A stretch of 10,740 bases of DNA from G020348385 sp964580235 (GTDB lineage: Bacteria > Acidobacteriota > Aminicenantia > Aminicenantales > Aminicenantaceae): contig CAZOJY010000119.1 in NCBI GenBank assembly GCA_964580235.1, forward strand, positions 1 through 10,740, given 5' to 3'. Both the position numbers and the translations under genes were made by a program. The notes under the pieces are model-generated. The model was given only the letters and a program-made list of their open reading frames with translations. It searched no databases and had not been told where the DNA came from. Shown in pieces: positions 1-6,019 of this stretch. Each line of letters opens with the position of its first letter. The first letter of the stretch is position 1.

Positions 1-49
1 TCTGTTTATGTTGAAATATGGCATCGTCCTTTTTTATGAATAGGTCAGG

Positions 50-646
50 CTAATAATAAAATGTGGCTTTGCCGCGTTGGGTTCGGACATCTTTTATCCC
101 ATAAGGGAGTTCCCACCAATCGCTCATGCTGAAAGTTTCACTTCCCGCTATTTTCGAACCGATGAATATGGCCAGATCCAGAATAGAGACTTGAATGCGC
201 TGGTTTTCGAGAAATAAATCCGTCAGGTTCAGCCGGACACTGCCCTCTTTGACCTCAAGTTTCCCTCCCATATAGAAGGTCATTCGAGGTTTGAGTATCT
301 TTGGGAGATTCGCTTCTCTGAGATCCGCCACAATCTTCCCTTCGACTTTGTTGCCATCAAACAGCTTCAGCCGAAGCTCCCTCAGGATTTCTTCCTGTTC
401 CATTTTGATGCGGTGGGCGATATAGGAATTCAGTTCACTCTCCGTAACCACGACATTTCTCATCTTCCGGTTCCCGCTATCAAGTTGGGCCTGCTGGATC
501 TTTTCTATGAAGCCCAACACCTTTTGGGCCTCTCTCAAGGAATACCCGGGAGAGTCTTGGGTAAGTCCGGAAAGCAAAAGCGGGAAGACAACAGCACAGA
601 GAACACGAACGATCTTACCGGGCATCATCGCATGATTTCTCAACAT
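50..646 (-). CDS. Secreted protein of unknown function, 198 aa
   Basis: I do not recognise the family with confidence. The N-terminus has a basic stretch followed by a hydrophobic segment (about residues 11-28), which looks like a signal peptide and suggests a periplasmic or envelope location. The mature part begins with a helical stretch (about 36-58). A motif at about 66-80 (VVVTESELNSYI) and an alternating beta-strand region at about 105-155 loosely recall periplasmic lipid-binding folds in which a TESELN-like segment precedes beta strands; this resemblance is inference. The protein ends in two tyrosines. The ATG at 646 has no good Shine-Dalgarno sequence. Two in-frame ATGs at 628 and 625 are alternative starts that would shorten the signal peptide by 6-7 residues. 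A terminator at 680-706 lies just upstream, so the gene is probably transcribed separately from the glycosyltransferase operon. Its role is unknown; the setting suggests an envelope function. Confidence 0.75.
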   Translation of the reverse strand: MLRNHAMMPGKIVRVLCAVVFPLLLSGLTQDSPGYSLREAQKVLGFIEKIQQAQLDSGNRKMRNVVVTESELNSYIAHRIKMEQEEILRELRLKLFDGNKVEGKIVADLREANLPKILKPRMTFYMGGKLEVKEGSVRLNLTDLFLENQRIQVSILDLAIFIGSKIAGSETFSMSDWWELPYGIKDVRTQRGKATFYY

Positions 647-679
647 CGGCCGAGCCTATGATACTTTTTTCTGATACAT

Positions 680-706
680 AAAAAAAGCCCGACCTGAAGA
701 CCGGGC
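680..706 (-). terminator. Rho-independent terminator after the GT2 synthase gene
   Basis: Read on the minus strand, GCCCGGTC and GGTCGGGC enclose a UUCA loop. This gives an 8-bp stem with five outer GC pairs, two G-U wobbles and a closing C-G pair, followed directly by seven T residues (686 down to 680). It lies downstream of the glycosyltransferase stop and 33 bp before the ATG of the 198-aa gene, so it should end the HEAT-GT2 transcript. On the plus strand the hairpin is not followed by a T-run, so it should act in one direction only. Confidence 0.85.
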
Positions 707-711
707 CTTAC

Positions 712-730
712 AAAATAATTCGGGCACTAT
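712..730. repeat. Degenerate half-copy of the palindromic element
   Basis: AAAATAATTCGGG at 712-724 repeats exactly at 731-743, the left foot of the intact palindrome, with a period of 19 bp. Matching arm sequence then stops. It looks like a partial duplication of the left arm or the remnant of an earlier element. Confidence 0.6.
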
Positions 731-790
731 AAAATAATTCGGGGACAGGTACCGATTTCAGAAAATTGGTACCTGTCCCCGAATTATTTT
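731..790. repeat. Palindromic repeat element, copy 1 (60 bp)
   Basis: This is the most perfect copy. The arms at 731-753 and 768-790 are exact 23-bp inverted repeats, and the inner bases can pair further through one G-T wobble down to a CAGA loop. The core GGGGACAGGTACCGATTT is shared, with one G/T difference, with three other copies in the window. The outer 10 bp (AAAATAATTC) differ from the feet of the other copies. The right end contains the TAA stop and last Lys codon of the GT2 gene. No open reading frame or transposase is inside, so it is a short non-autonomous (REP/MITE-like) element. As RNA it would form a very stable hairpin at the end of the GT2 message, ahead of the true terminator. 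Confidence 0.85.
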
Positions 791-2229
791 ATATCGATGT
801 GGATTTGGCCGTAGGAGGTGTGTTTTTTCAGCGATCTGTACGTAATCCTCTGCCTCCTCGGCTGTCCCCACGTGTTGTTTTTATACCCGAATGTGGCCGC
901 AAACCGGGCAGCCGCAATCATCTGCCTGTACCCGAACATCTCGAAAAAGCCATACATACACAATTTCATGATATCTTTAAGGCTTTTGTACCGCTTGTAC
1001 AGAATATTATCCAGCAGGATGGACCCGATGTTTATCCACATAGCCCACAGGATGGCCACCAGAAAAAACAGAAATAGAAACTGCCAGTTCAAAAGCCCCA
1101 GAAAATACAGAGGCACAAGCGAGGCATATCCCAAAAACTCTACGGACGGGCCCAGCCCTTCGACAAAGAAAAAATAGGGAAATCCGAACGTTCCCACGCT
1201 TCCATACCTGCGGCGCCCAAACATCTCCTTGCTGTGGACCAGGCTCTGCAGCAGACCCCTGTGCCAGCGGCTCCTCTGCTTGAGCAAAGACTTTAAATCC
1301 TGTGGAACCTGGGTGTGGCAAACAGGATCGGGCACAAACAGGACCTTGTAGGGAATATCGTTCTCCCTGCAGTGCTTGTGGAGCCGGACCACAAGATCCA
1401 TATCCTCCCCCACGGTCTTCCGGTATCCGCCCACATCCATGACCATATCCTTCCGGAACACTGCGTAGGTCCCGCTCAGGATCAACAAGCTGCCGAACCG
1501 ATTCCAGGACGTGCGCCCGGACAGGAAACTTCTCGTGTATTCGACGGCCTGGAAAAGCTCGATGCTCTTTTTGGGAGCATGGATATGGGCAATCTCTCCC
1601 TTCTCGATTTCCAGTCCGTTCAAAACCCGCACGATTCCCCCAACTGCCACCACCCTTTTGTCCTCGACAAAAAGCCTTCCTGTCCGCAGCAGTCCCTCCT
1701 TGTCCAGGATGGAGTCGGCGTCCATGCTGCAAAACAGGGGAAAGCTCGACGCATTGATCCCGGCGTTCAGCGCATCGGTCTTCCCTCCGTTTTCCTTGTC
1801 GATTACCATAAGGTTCGGATAATCCAGTGAGAGATAGACTTTCTGGATCTTTTTGTGCTTGAGCACCAGCCTTATCGGTTTTTCGATGGCTACAAGCCGG
1901 AATTTTTCGACCAGTCTTCGCAAACTGCCGTCTGTCGAGCCGTCATTGACCACAATGACTTCGTATTCGGGATACTTTAGGGCCAGCAGCACCCGCACAT
2001 TGGTCACGATCGTGGGCTCCTCATTGAAGGCAGGCACAATGATCGAAAGGGGCCTGTAGTAGTTGCCCGAGAGAAGGGCCCGCACATCATGTTTGGTAAC
2101 AAAATAGAAATATTTTTTTATCTCCCGAAGAGAAAGAAAAATGAACAGCGTGTACGTTCCATTTAACGCCACAAAGTACAGGATGATGAGCGCCTGCAGG
2201 ATCAAAACCAACACATCTTGAATGTTCAT
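784..2229 (-). CDS. Processive family 2 glycosyltransferase (polysaccharide synthase)
   Basis: A membrane-embedded GT2 enzyme expected to polymerise a polysaccharide from a nucleotide sugar at the inner membrane and extrude it. One or two N-terminal membrane segments lie at about 5-34. The catalytic domain follows: SIIVPAFNEE at 62-71, a VNDGSTDGS nucleotide-binding motif with Asp96, ENGGKTDALNAG at 146-157, DAD at 170-172, the VGED catalytic-base region at 273-276, and QRSRW at 318-322. QxxRW is the mark of processive synthases (cellulose, hyaluronan and poly-N-acetylglucosamine synthases). Further hydrophobic segments lie at about 345-410. There is no PilZ domain, so direct c-di-GMP control is not apparent. 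The ATG is preceded by AGGAA overlapping the TAG of the HEAT-repeat gene, which starts 1.1 kb upstream, implying translational coupling. The stop codon lies in palindromic copy 1. The sugar used cannot be told; PgaC-like is the closest general resemblance. Confidence 0.93.
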   Translation of the reverse strand: MNIQDVLVLILQALIILYFVALNGTYTLFIFLSLREIKKYFYFVTKHDVRALLSGNYYRPLSIIVPAFNEEPTIVTNVRVLLALKYPEYEVIVVNDGSTDGSLRRLVEKFRLVAIEKPIRLVLKHKKIQKVYLSLDYPNLMVIDKENGGKTDALNAGINASSFPLFCSMDADSILDKEGLLRTGRLFVEDKRVVAVGGIVRVLNGLEIEKGEIAHIHAPKKSIELFQAVEYTRSFLSGRTSWNRFGSLLILSGTYAVFRKDMVMDVGGYRKTVGEDMDLVVRLHKHCRENDIPYKVLFVPDPVCHTQVPQDLKSLLKQRSRWHRGLLQSLVHSKEMFGRRRYGSVGTFGFPYFFFVEGLGPSVEFLGYASLVPLYFLGLLNWQFLFLFFLVAILWAMWINIGSILLDNILYKRYKSLKDIMKLCMYGFFEMFGYRQMIAAARFAATFGYKNNTWGQPRRQRITYRSLKKHTSYGQIHIDIK

Positions 2230-2235
2230 TCGTTC

Positions 2236-3336
2236 CTACTTTCTCAGCATAAACCGGACCGTATCCCGCACAAAGCAATCATTAGAATTCATCTCGCTCC
2301 TCAGCATCGAAAGGCCACCATCCCCCAGTTGGGACAGGCTCCTGGCCGCATTGATCCGGACATAATAATAATCGTCATAAAGCAAATTCTTGAGATGCGG
2401 GATGGCAGCTTCGCCGCATGCAGAGGCCGCCTGAGCAGCCTGGGACCGCACCCGCCAATCATTGTGGAAAAGCGCAGAGGTCACAACACCGCTGTACTCC
2501 GGACAATCCAGCTTCCCCAATGCTCTCATGCAGGCGATTTTTATGGGTGGATCTCCATCTGAATTGAAGAAAAAATCCACGATAAGCCGGGACGCCTCCT
2601 TGAGGCCGGAGGACCCGCAGGCTTCGATGATGTCTCTTTTCAGAATAAGGGGAAAGCTTTTATCAGCGACCAGCCTTTCCATAAACGCTAAAAAGCTGAC
2701 GATAATGCCTTTGCTTTTAAAAGAGCGAATCAGATTGGAATAGACATACTCGTTGTATTTCGAGGAGAGGGAAATCTCTGTTGAGAGGACAAGGGTGATC
2801 CAGTCCAGTGTGCTGGTGTCAGCAATCCGGCTCATGGCCCAGACAATCGCACCCTTGACTTCGTCGGTTTTCTCTTTGAGGAGGCTGTCTTTAAAGTACT
2901 GTTTGAGTTCGCCCAAAGAAAAATTTCCCAGTCTTTTGACAGCATGGAATCTTTTTGGCATCGCAGAGGATTCGGCCATTCTGCGGTAATATTCCGCAAT
3001 AAATGATCCCCGGATGTACTGTTTGATCTCCTCCGTGTCTTCTTCTGAGGAAGTTTGAAGCTTTTCGATACACAGGGCAGAAAGGACCTCATGGCCCAGT
3101 TTTGAGCGGGGGCGGACAATCGTACCGTCCCTTCCCAACAGAAACTTTCGCATGTAGGCCCGGTACCTGGTGCGAAGATGTCTTCTCCGCCTCTCTGTAA
3201 ATTCGATCGAGAGTTTGTGGAAAATCAGAATGAAAAACAGAACCAAAACAGTTACAAGGAGCAAGATCAACACATAGTTGAGGACTCCCTGGATGGTCTG
3301 AGGCGGGAGGATTCTTTCCAGCGCTTCCACTTTCAT
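2236..3336 (-). CDS. Membrane-anchored HEAT-repeat protein
   Basis: A single strong transmembrane segment (about 17-41) is followed by a basic stretch (ERRRRHLRTR, about 48-57) that favours a cytoplasmic location for the C-terminal part. The rest is alpha-helical. Recognisable HEAT-like repeats appear near the C-terminus: around 264-276 (IKIACMRALGKLD), 293-309 (DWRVRSQAAQAASACGE), 324-339 (YYVRINAARSLSQLGD) and 354-366 (CFVRDTVRFML). The middle (about 80-250) reads as more divergent helical repeats. HEAT solenoids are protein-binding scaffolds, so this protein probably organises or regulates the GT2 synthase, with whose gene it is coupled (6 bp apart); that role is inferred. The ATG at 3336 has an AT-rich leader and no clear Shine-Dalgarno sequence. 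The 57 bp between this start and repeat copy 2 hold no convincing promoter. Confidence 0.85.
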   Translation of the reverse strand: MKVEALERILPPQTIQGVLNYVLILLLVTVLVLFFILIFHKLSIEFTERRRRHLRTRYRAYMRKFLLGRDGTIVRPRSKLGHEVLSALCIEKLQTSSEEDTEEIKQYIRGSFIAEYYRRMAESSAMPKRFHAVKRLGNFSLGELKQYFKDSLLKEKTDEVKGAIVWAMSRIADTSTLDWITLVLSTEISLSSKYNEYVYSNLIRSFKSKGIIVSFLAFMERLVADKSFPLILKRDIIEACGSSGLKEASRLIVDFFFNSDGDPPIKIACMRALGKLDCPEYSGVVTSALFHNDWRVRSQAAQAASACGEAAIPHLKNLLYDDYYYVRINAARSLSQLGDGGLSMLRSEMNSNDCFVRDTVRFMLRK

Positions 3337-3393
3337 TTTTTTTAATAATTCAGGCTAAACATGGATTATTAACAAGCCAAGATTGCTGCAGCT

Positions 3394-3443
3394 AGAAATT
3401 GGGGACATGTACCGATTAGTTTTGAAATCGGTAACGTGTCCCA
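3394..3443. repeat. Palindromic repeat element, copy 2
   Basis: The left arm, GGGGACATGTACCGATT from 3401, is inverted at about 3427-3442 (AATCGGTAACGTGTCCC) with one base bulged and one mismatch. From 3394 to 3442 it matches copy 3 at 48 of 49 positions in the same orientation. The one difference is an A at 3418 where copies 1, 3 and 4 all have T. That A creates the TAA stop of the membrane-protein gene running into the element, which ends at 3416. Pairing feet extend a little further, to about 3451. Confidence 0.88.
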
Positions 3444-4642
3444 TAATTTCTGAAGATATTGCTGAGCAACGGCACATAAAACGACCAATAAAACTTGTTT
3501 TGAGCCCTGTTTTTTCCTACAAAACACAGGATGCGGCGGATTTGAGACCATCCGGAGAAAAAATAGGGTCCTCGATATATGGGGCTGTCGGAAAAATCTC
3601 CGGCAAAATAGATGCGCAGCGGAGACCGGGAAGCCCGAAGCACGGCCGGAAAAGTCTCGGGGAGAGAATATTTTTGCATTTTTTCCCTGCCGTTTTGTGT
3701 CAGGTGGAGCCGATAGTGCGCAAGAACTTCGGTGCCCTCTGCCGGCAAAACGATATCAAACCAGTAAGGGTAAGGCACACGCGGCGATACGGCCTTCAGC
3801 ACCGGATCGTCAGGCAAATTTATCTCTATCAAAAGGCCCCGGGATTCCACATCCTTTCCCTCCTCGAGAACAAGAAGGCGATTATCAGGATGAGCGATAA
3901 TGAATCCTGGACCAGTGAAATCCCATTCTTCCCCATGGAGTGTTTTCCAATTTCGGAGGGCCCAAGCTGGCACATCATACTTGTTGGATAGATCGGCAAA
4001 AAACCGGCCTATCCATCCCGTGGAGCGTAAACCCAGAAGCTGCTCCATCCTCTCCCGGGTGCCCTGTGGAGTGGGTTGGTCAAAGGTGTTGAATTCCGTG
4101 ACAAGGGAACCTCCGTTCTGGACGAAATCCTCGATGATTTCGACCTCTTTTTCTGCGAGCCCCCCGAAAATCTTTTTGCTGTAATCCAGATGTGTCCCGT
4201 AATCTTCCGGAGACTTGTAATCGTCGACATACACGCCGTAGGTGTCAACAACAAAAAGCAGATTGACTCCAATGGTATGGTCGGGCTCCAGATTGGATGA
4301 GAAAGAGGCATCCGAGGCGATAAATTTCTCGGGATAAAAGCCCACATAGTCTTTACCCGATCGCCATCGTCTCTTCCCTCCTTTATTGGTGACCTTGGTA
4401 TGATTCAGCACCCAGAAGAGGGCCTGATGCTCTCTGTAATCGGGATAAGGAACGGTTTTGTCCACAACAAGCGTCCTCCACTTGGGGGCGGGTGCCAATC
4501 TCCAGAGAGCATAAGAACCGATTGACAGGAAAAAGATCACAATCAAAAAAAGCAGCGTCCAGAATCTTATGAGCCTGCGTCTTTTAGCCGACGGGTTTTC
4601 CACCGTGTAGGTGTACGCAACAAAGGGCTTTTGATTCCGCAT
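3416..4642 (-). CDS. Type II membrane protein with large extracytoplasmic domain, unknown family
   Basis: 408 aa. A short basic cytoplasmic N-terminus (KRRRLIRF at 20-27), one transmembrane segment (about 28-48), then about 360 residues expected outside the inner membrane. The region 125-190 (VNLLFVVDTYGVYV, then EVEIIEDFVQNGGSLVTEFNTF) reads like an alternating alpha/beta fold of the class I glutamine amidotransferase-like type. No catalytic Cys-His pair is evident, so no enzymatic function is assigned. The C-terminal part (344-396) has IYFAGDFSDSP and FYWSFYVPLL segments that look like a natural domain end. The last 11 residues (398-408, RNYGTRYRFQN) and the stop are encoded by palindromic copy 2, so the native C-terminus was probably replaced. 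The ATG at 4642 lacks a clear Shine-Dalgarno sequence. The gene lies upstream of the HEAT-GT2 pair on the same strand and may serve the same polysaccharide pathway, for example modification or export; this is inference. Confidence 0.8.
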   Translation of the reverse strand: MRNQKPFVAYTYTVENPSAKRRRLIRFWTLLFLIVIFFLSIGSYALWRLAPAPKWRTLVVDKTVPYPDYREHQALFWVLNHTKVTNKGGKRRWRSGKDYVGFYPEKFIASDASFSSNLEPDHTIGVNLLFVVDTYGVYVDDYKSPEDYGTHLDYSKKIFGGLAEKEVEIIEDFVQNGGSLVTEFNTFDQPTPQGTRERMEQLLGLRSTGWIGRFFADLSNKYDVPAWALRNWKTLHGEEWDFTGPGFIIAHPDNRLLVLEEGKDVESRGLLIEINLPDDPVLKAVSPRVPYPYWFDIVLPAEGTEVLAHYRLHLTQNGREKMQKYSLPETFPAVLRASRSPLRIYFAGDFSDSPIYRGPYFFSGWSQIRRILCFVGKNRAQNKFYWSFYVPLLSNIFRNYGTRYRFQN

Positions 4643-4673
4643 TTTATTGATTAAACTGAATTATTCATGCATT

Positions 4674-4692
4674 GAAATCAGGGACATATTGC
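4674..4692. repeat. Degenerate half-copy beside palindromic copy 3
   Basis: GAAATCAGGGACATATTGCC resembles GAAATTGGGGACATGTACC, the left foot of copy 3, and lies 21 bp to its left. No inverted arm accompanies it. The arrangement parallels the partial copy at 712-730 beside copy 1. Confidence 0.5.
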
Positions 4693-4693
4693 C

Positions 4694-4743
4694 AGAAATT
4701 GGGGACATGTACCGATTTGTTTTGAAATCGGTAACGTGTCCCC
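4694..4743. repeat. Palindromic repeat element, copy 3
   Basis: Same element and orientation as copy 2, starting exactly 1,300 bp further right and 48/49 identical over 4694-4742. Pairing feet (GAAATT and AATTT) reach to about 4750. Unlike the other three copies it is not at a gene end: it lies between the divergent starts of the membrane-protein gene (4642, minus) and the SH3/barrel gene (4813, plus), inside what should be their shared regulatory region. Confidence 0.88.
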
Positions 4744-4812
4744 TGAATTTTTCACGACTAAATCATATGTCATTGACCGAAATTCACAACCGCAGTAAAA
4801 TAAGGAACAAAG

Positions 4813-5988
4813 GTGAAAGAATTGATTAAACAATCCTCTACCCTACTCCTATTCTTAGCTATTCTCATTCTCTCTCCTCTCATGGCCGTCGAAAAAAAAG
4901 TCCGCGTCACAGCCGAAAAAGCCTACATCTATGCCGAGGCCCATGCTGAGAGCTACAAGATCGAAATCGTCAGAAAAGGAACCATATTGACCGTGTTCGA
5001 CAGCGGAGAAGCGGCAGTCTCCTGGTATTATGTGTCCTACCGCTCCAAAAGATGGGGCTCTCAGGTCACCGGCTTTATTCAAGCCTCGATGGTAGAAGAA
5101 ATCAGTGATAAAGCGGCGGAGGACATTCCACCCAAGATCGAGAAACCTGAAGTTATAAAGGCAAAAGCGAAGCCAAAAGTTGAACAGATAATGGTGACAG
5201 AAAGTGTGGGCGTATCGGATATGCCTCCATCAAAATCCTATGCTTTACCGGTGTCCGGACGGGAAAAAAAGCCCAGGCTCTTCCTATCGATAGACTCGAC
5301 ACCGGCTGCTGCGGAAAAGCTCGAAAAAAAGGATGAATCTTTATCAGATATCACAAAAAAAATCCCGGATACCTTAAGGGAAAGGCAGCCCCCGGAAGTT
5401 TTGGTCATTAAGCCAGAACCGGAGGGGAAAAAAGAAGAAACCAAAAAAGAAGAGCCCAAAAAAACCAAACCTGAAAAAAAGCAGGTTATCCCAAAAATAA
5501 GGCCGGAAAAACCGCTTTTTACATTTGGTGCTGGATATGGCCCCTCGGGCGGGAGCGGGATTGGAGGATTTGTTCAATTCAACACCAAAAAAAACATTTC
5601 TTTCCATTTAGGGGCAGGCTATTATCCGACAACCTATTTTTATTCACAGTACGAATGGGCTAAAAACCAATTCCTTTTTAGTGCAGGTCTCAAATATTAT
5701 CTCCCTTTTAAAACCGACCGGATCCGAACCTATGTGGACCTTCAGTACGGAGGCATCAGTGTGGAAGCCGTCAGAGTCGTCACAGGAATCTGGCACTATC
5801 AGTACACTTATGAGAACATCCAAAAAACCCTGTTCGGGCCGTCACTCCTGGCTGGTCTGGAACTGAGATTGGGGAAATTTGGGTTAAACGGCGCGATAGG
5901 ACTCTCCTACAACACCACCGAGTGGGATTACTGGGAGAGAGACTACTACCTGACGGTTGATGTGGAGTTTTTGATTTATTTGTGGTAA
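4813..5988 (+). CDS. SH3-like domain, charged linker and C-terminal beta-barrel envelope protein
   Basis: Starts with GTG, with AAGGA six bases upstream. A signal peptide covers residues 1-25 (cleavage after LMA). Residues about 28-95 look like a bacterial SH3 domain (KVRVTAEKAYIYAEA...KGTILTVFDSG...WYYVSYRS...GFIQASMVEEI), a fold often associated with binding peptidoglycan or cell-wall peptides. Residues about 100-234 form a low-complexity linker rich in Lys, Glu and Pro. From about 236 to the end there are repeated amphipathic strands with many aromatic and glycine residues (FTFGAGYGPSGGSG, FHLGAGYYPT, FLFSAGLKYYLPF, LTVDVEFLIYLW). The chain ends in Trp, as outer-membrane barrels commonly end in an aromatic residue. 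An OmpA-like job in reverse order, linking wall to outer membrane, is inferred. It is the only plus-strand gene here, divergent from the 408-aa gene and convergent with the next gene. Several A8 tracts lie in the coding sequence. Confidence 0.85.
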   Translation: MKELIKQSSTLLLFLAILILSPLMAVEKKVRVTAEKAYIYAEAHAESYKIEIVRKGTILTVFDSGEAAVSWYYVSYRSKRWGSQVTGFIQASMVEEISDKAAEDIPPKIEKPEVIKAKAKPKVEQIMVTESVGVSDMPPSKSYALPVSGREKKPRLFLSIDSTPAAAEKLEKKDESLSDITKKIPDTLRERQPPEVLVIKPEPEGKKEETKKEEPKKTKPEKKQVIPKIRPEKPLFTFGAGYGPSGGSGIGGFVQFNTKKNISFHLGAGYYPTTYFYSQYEWAKNQFLFSAGLKYYLPFKTDRIRTYVDLQYGGISVEAVRVVTGIWHYQYTYENIQKTLFGPSLLAGLELRLGKFGLNGAIGLSYNTTEWDYWERDYYLTVDVEFLIYLW

Positions 5989-6019
5989 GGTTGGACCCGC
6001 TTCCAAAACCTGCAGTCTT

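Noticed and set aside
1..24. Possible start of another minus-strand gene (ATG at 24, reading MPYFNINR to the window edge)
   Set aside because: Only eight codons are visible, and the AAGGA upstream is just two bases from the ATG, too close to support the start.
413..661. Plus-strand open frames opposite the minus-strand genes (for example 413-661, 1315-1830, 3383-3991, 6969-7592, 7593-8342)
   Set aside because: They lie wholly or mostly opposite genes with clear domains, show no domain logic of their own, and lack plausible start signals.
2331..2345. GGGACAGGCTCCTGG within the HEAT-repeat gene, resembling the palindrome core
   Set aside because: Only the first eight bases match, there is no inverted arm, and it is ordinary coding sequence for the last repeats.
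4773..4801. TTGACC-17-TAAAAT on the plus strand before the barrel-protein gene, a good-looking sigma70 promoter
   Set aside because: Transcription would start near 4807-4809, after the AAGGA ribosome-binding site (4802-4806) and about 5 bases before the GTG. It cannot be used together with that site unless the message is nearly leaderless.
5989..6019. Search for a bidirectional terminator between the convergent stops at 5988 and 6020
   Set aside because: The 31-bp gap contains no stable inverted repeat and no T-run on either strand.
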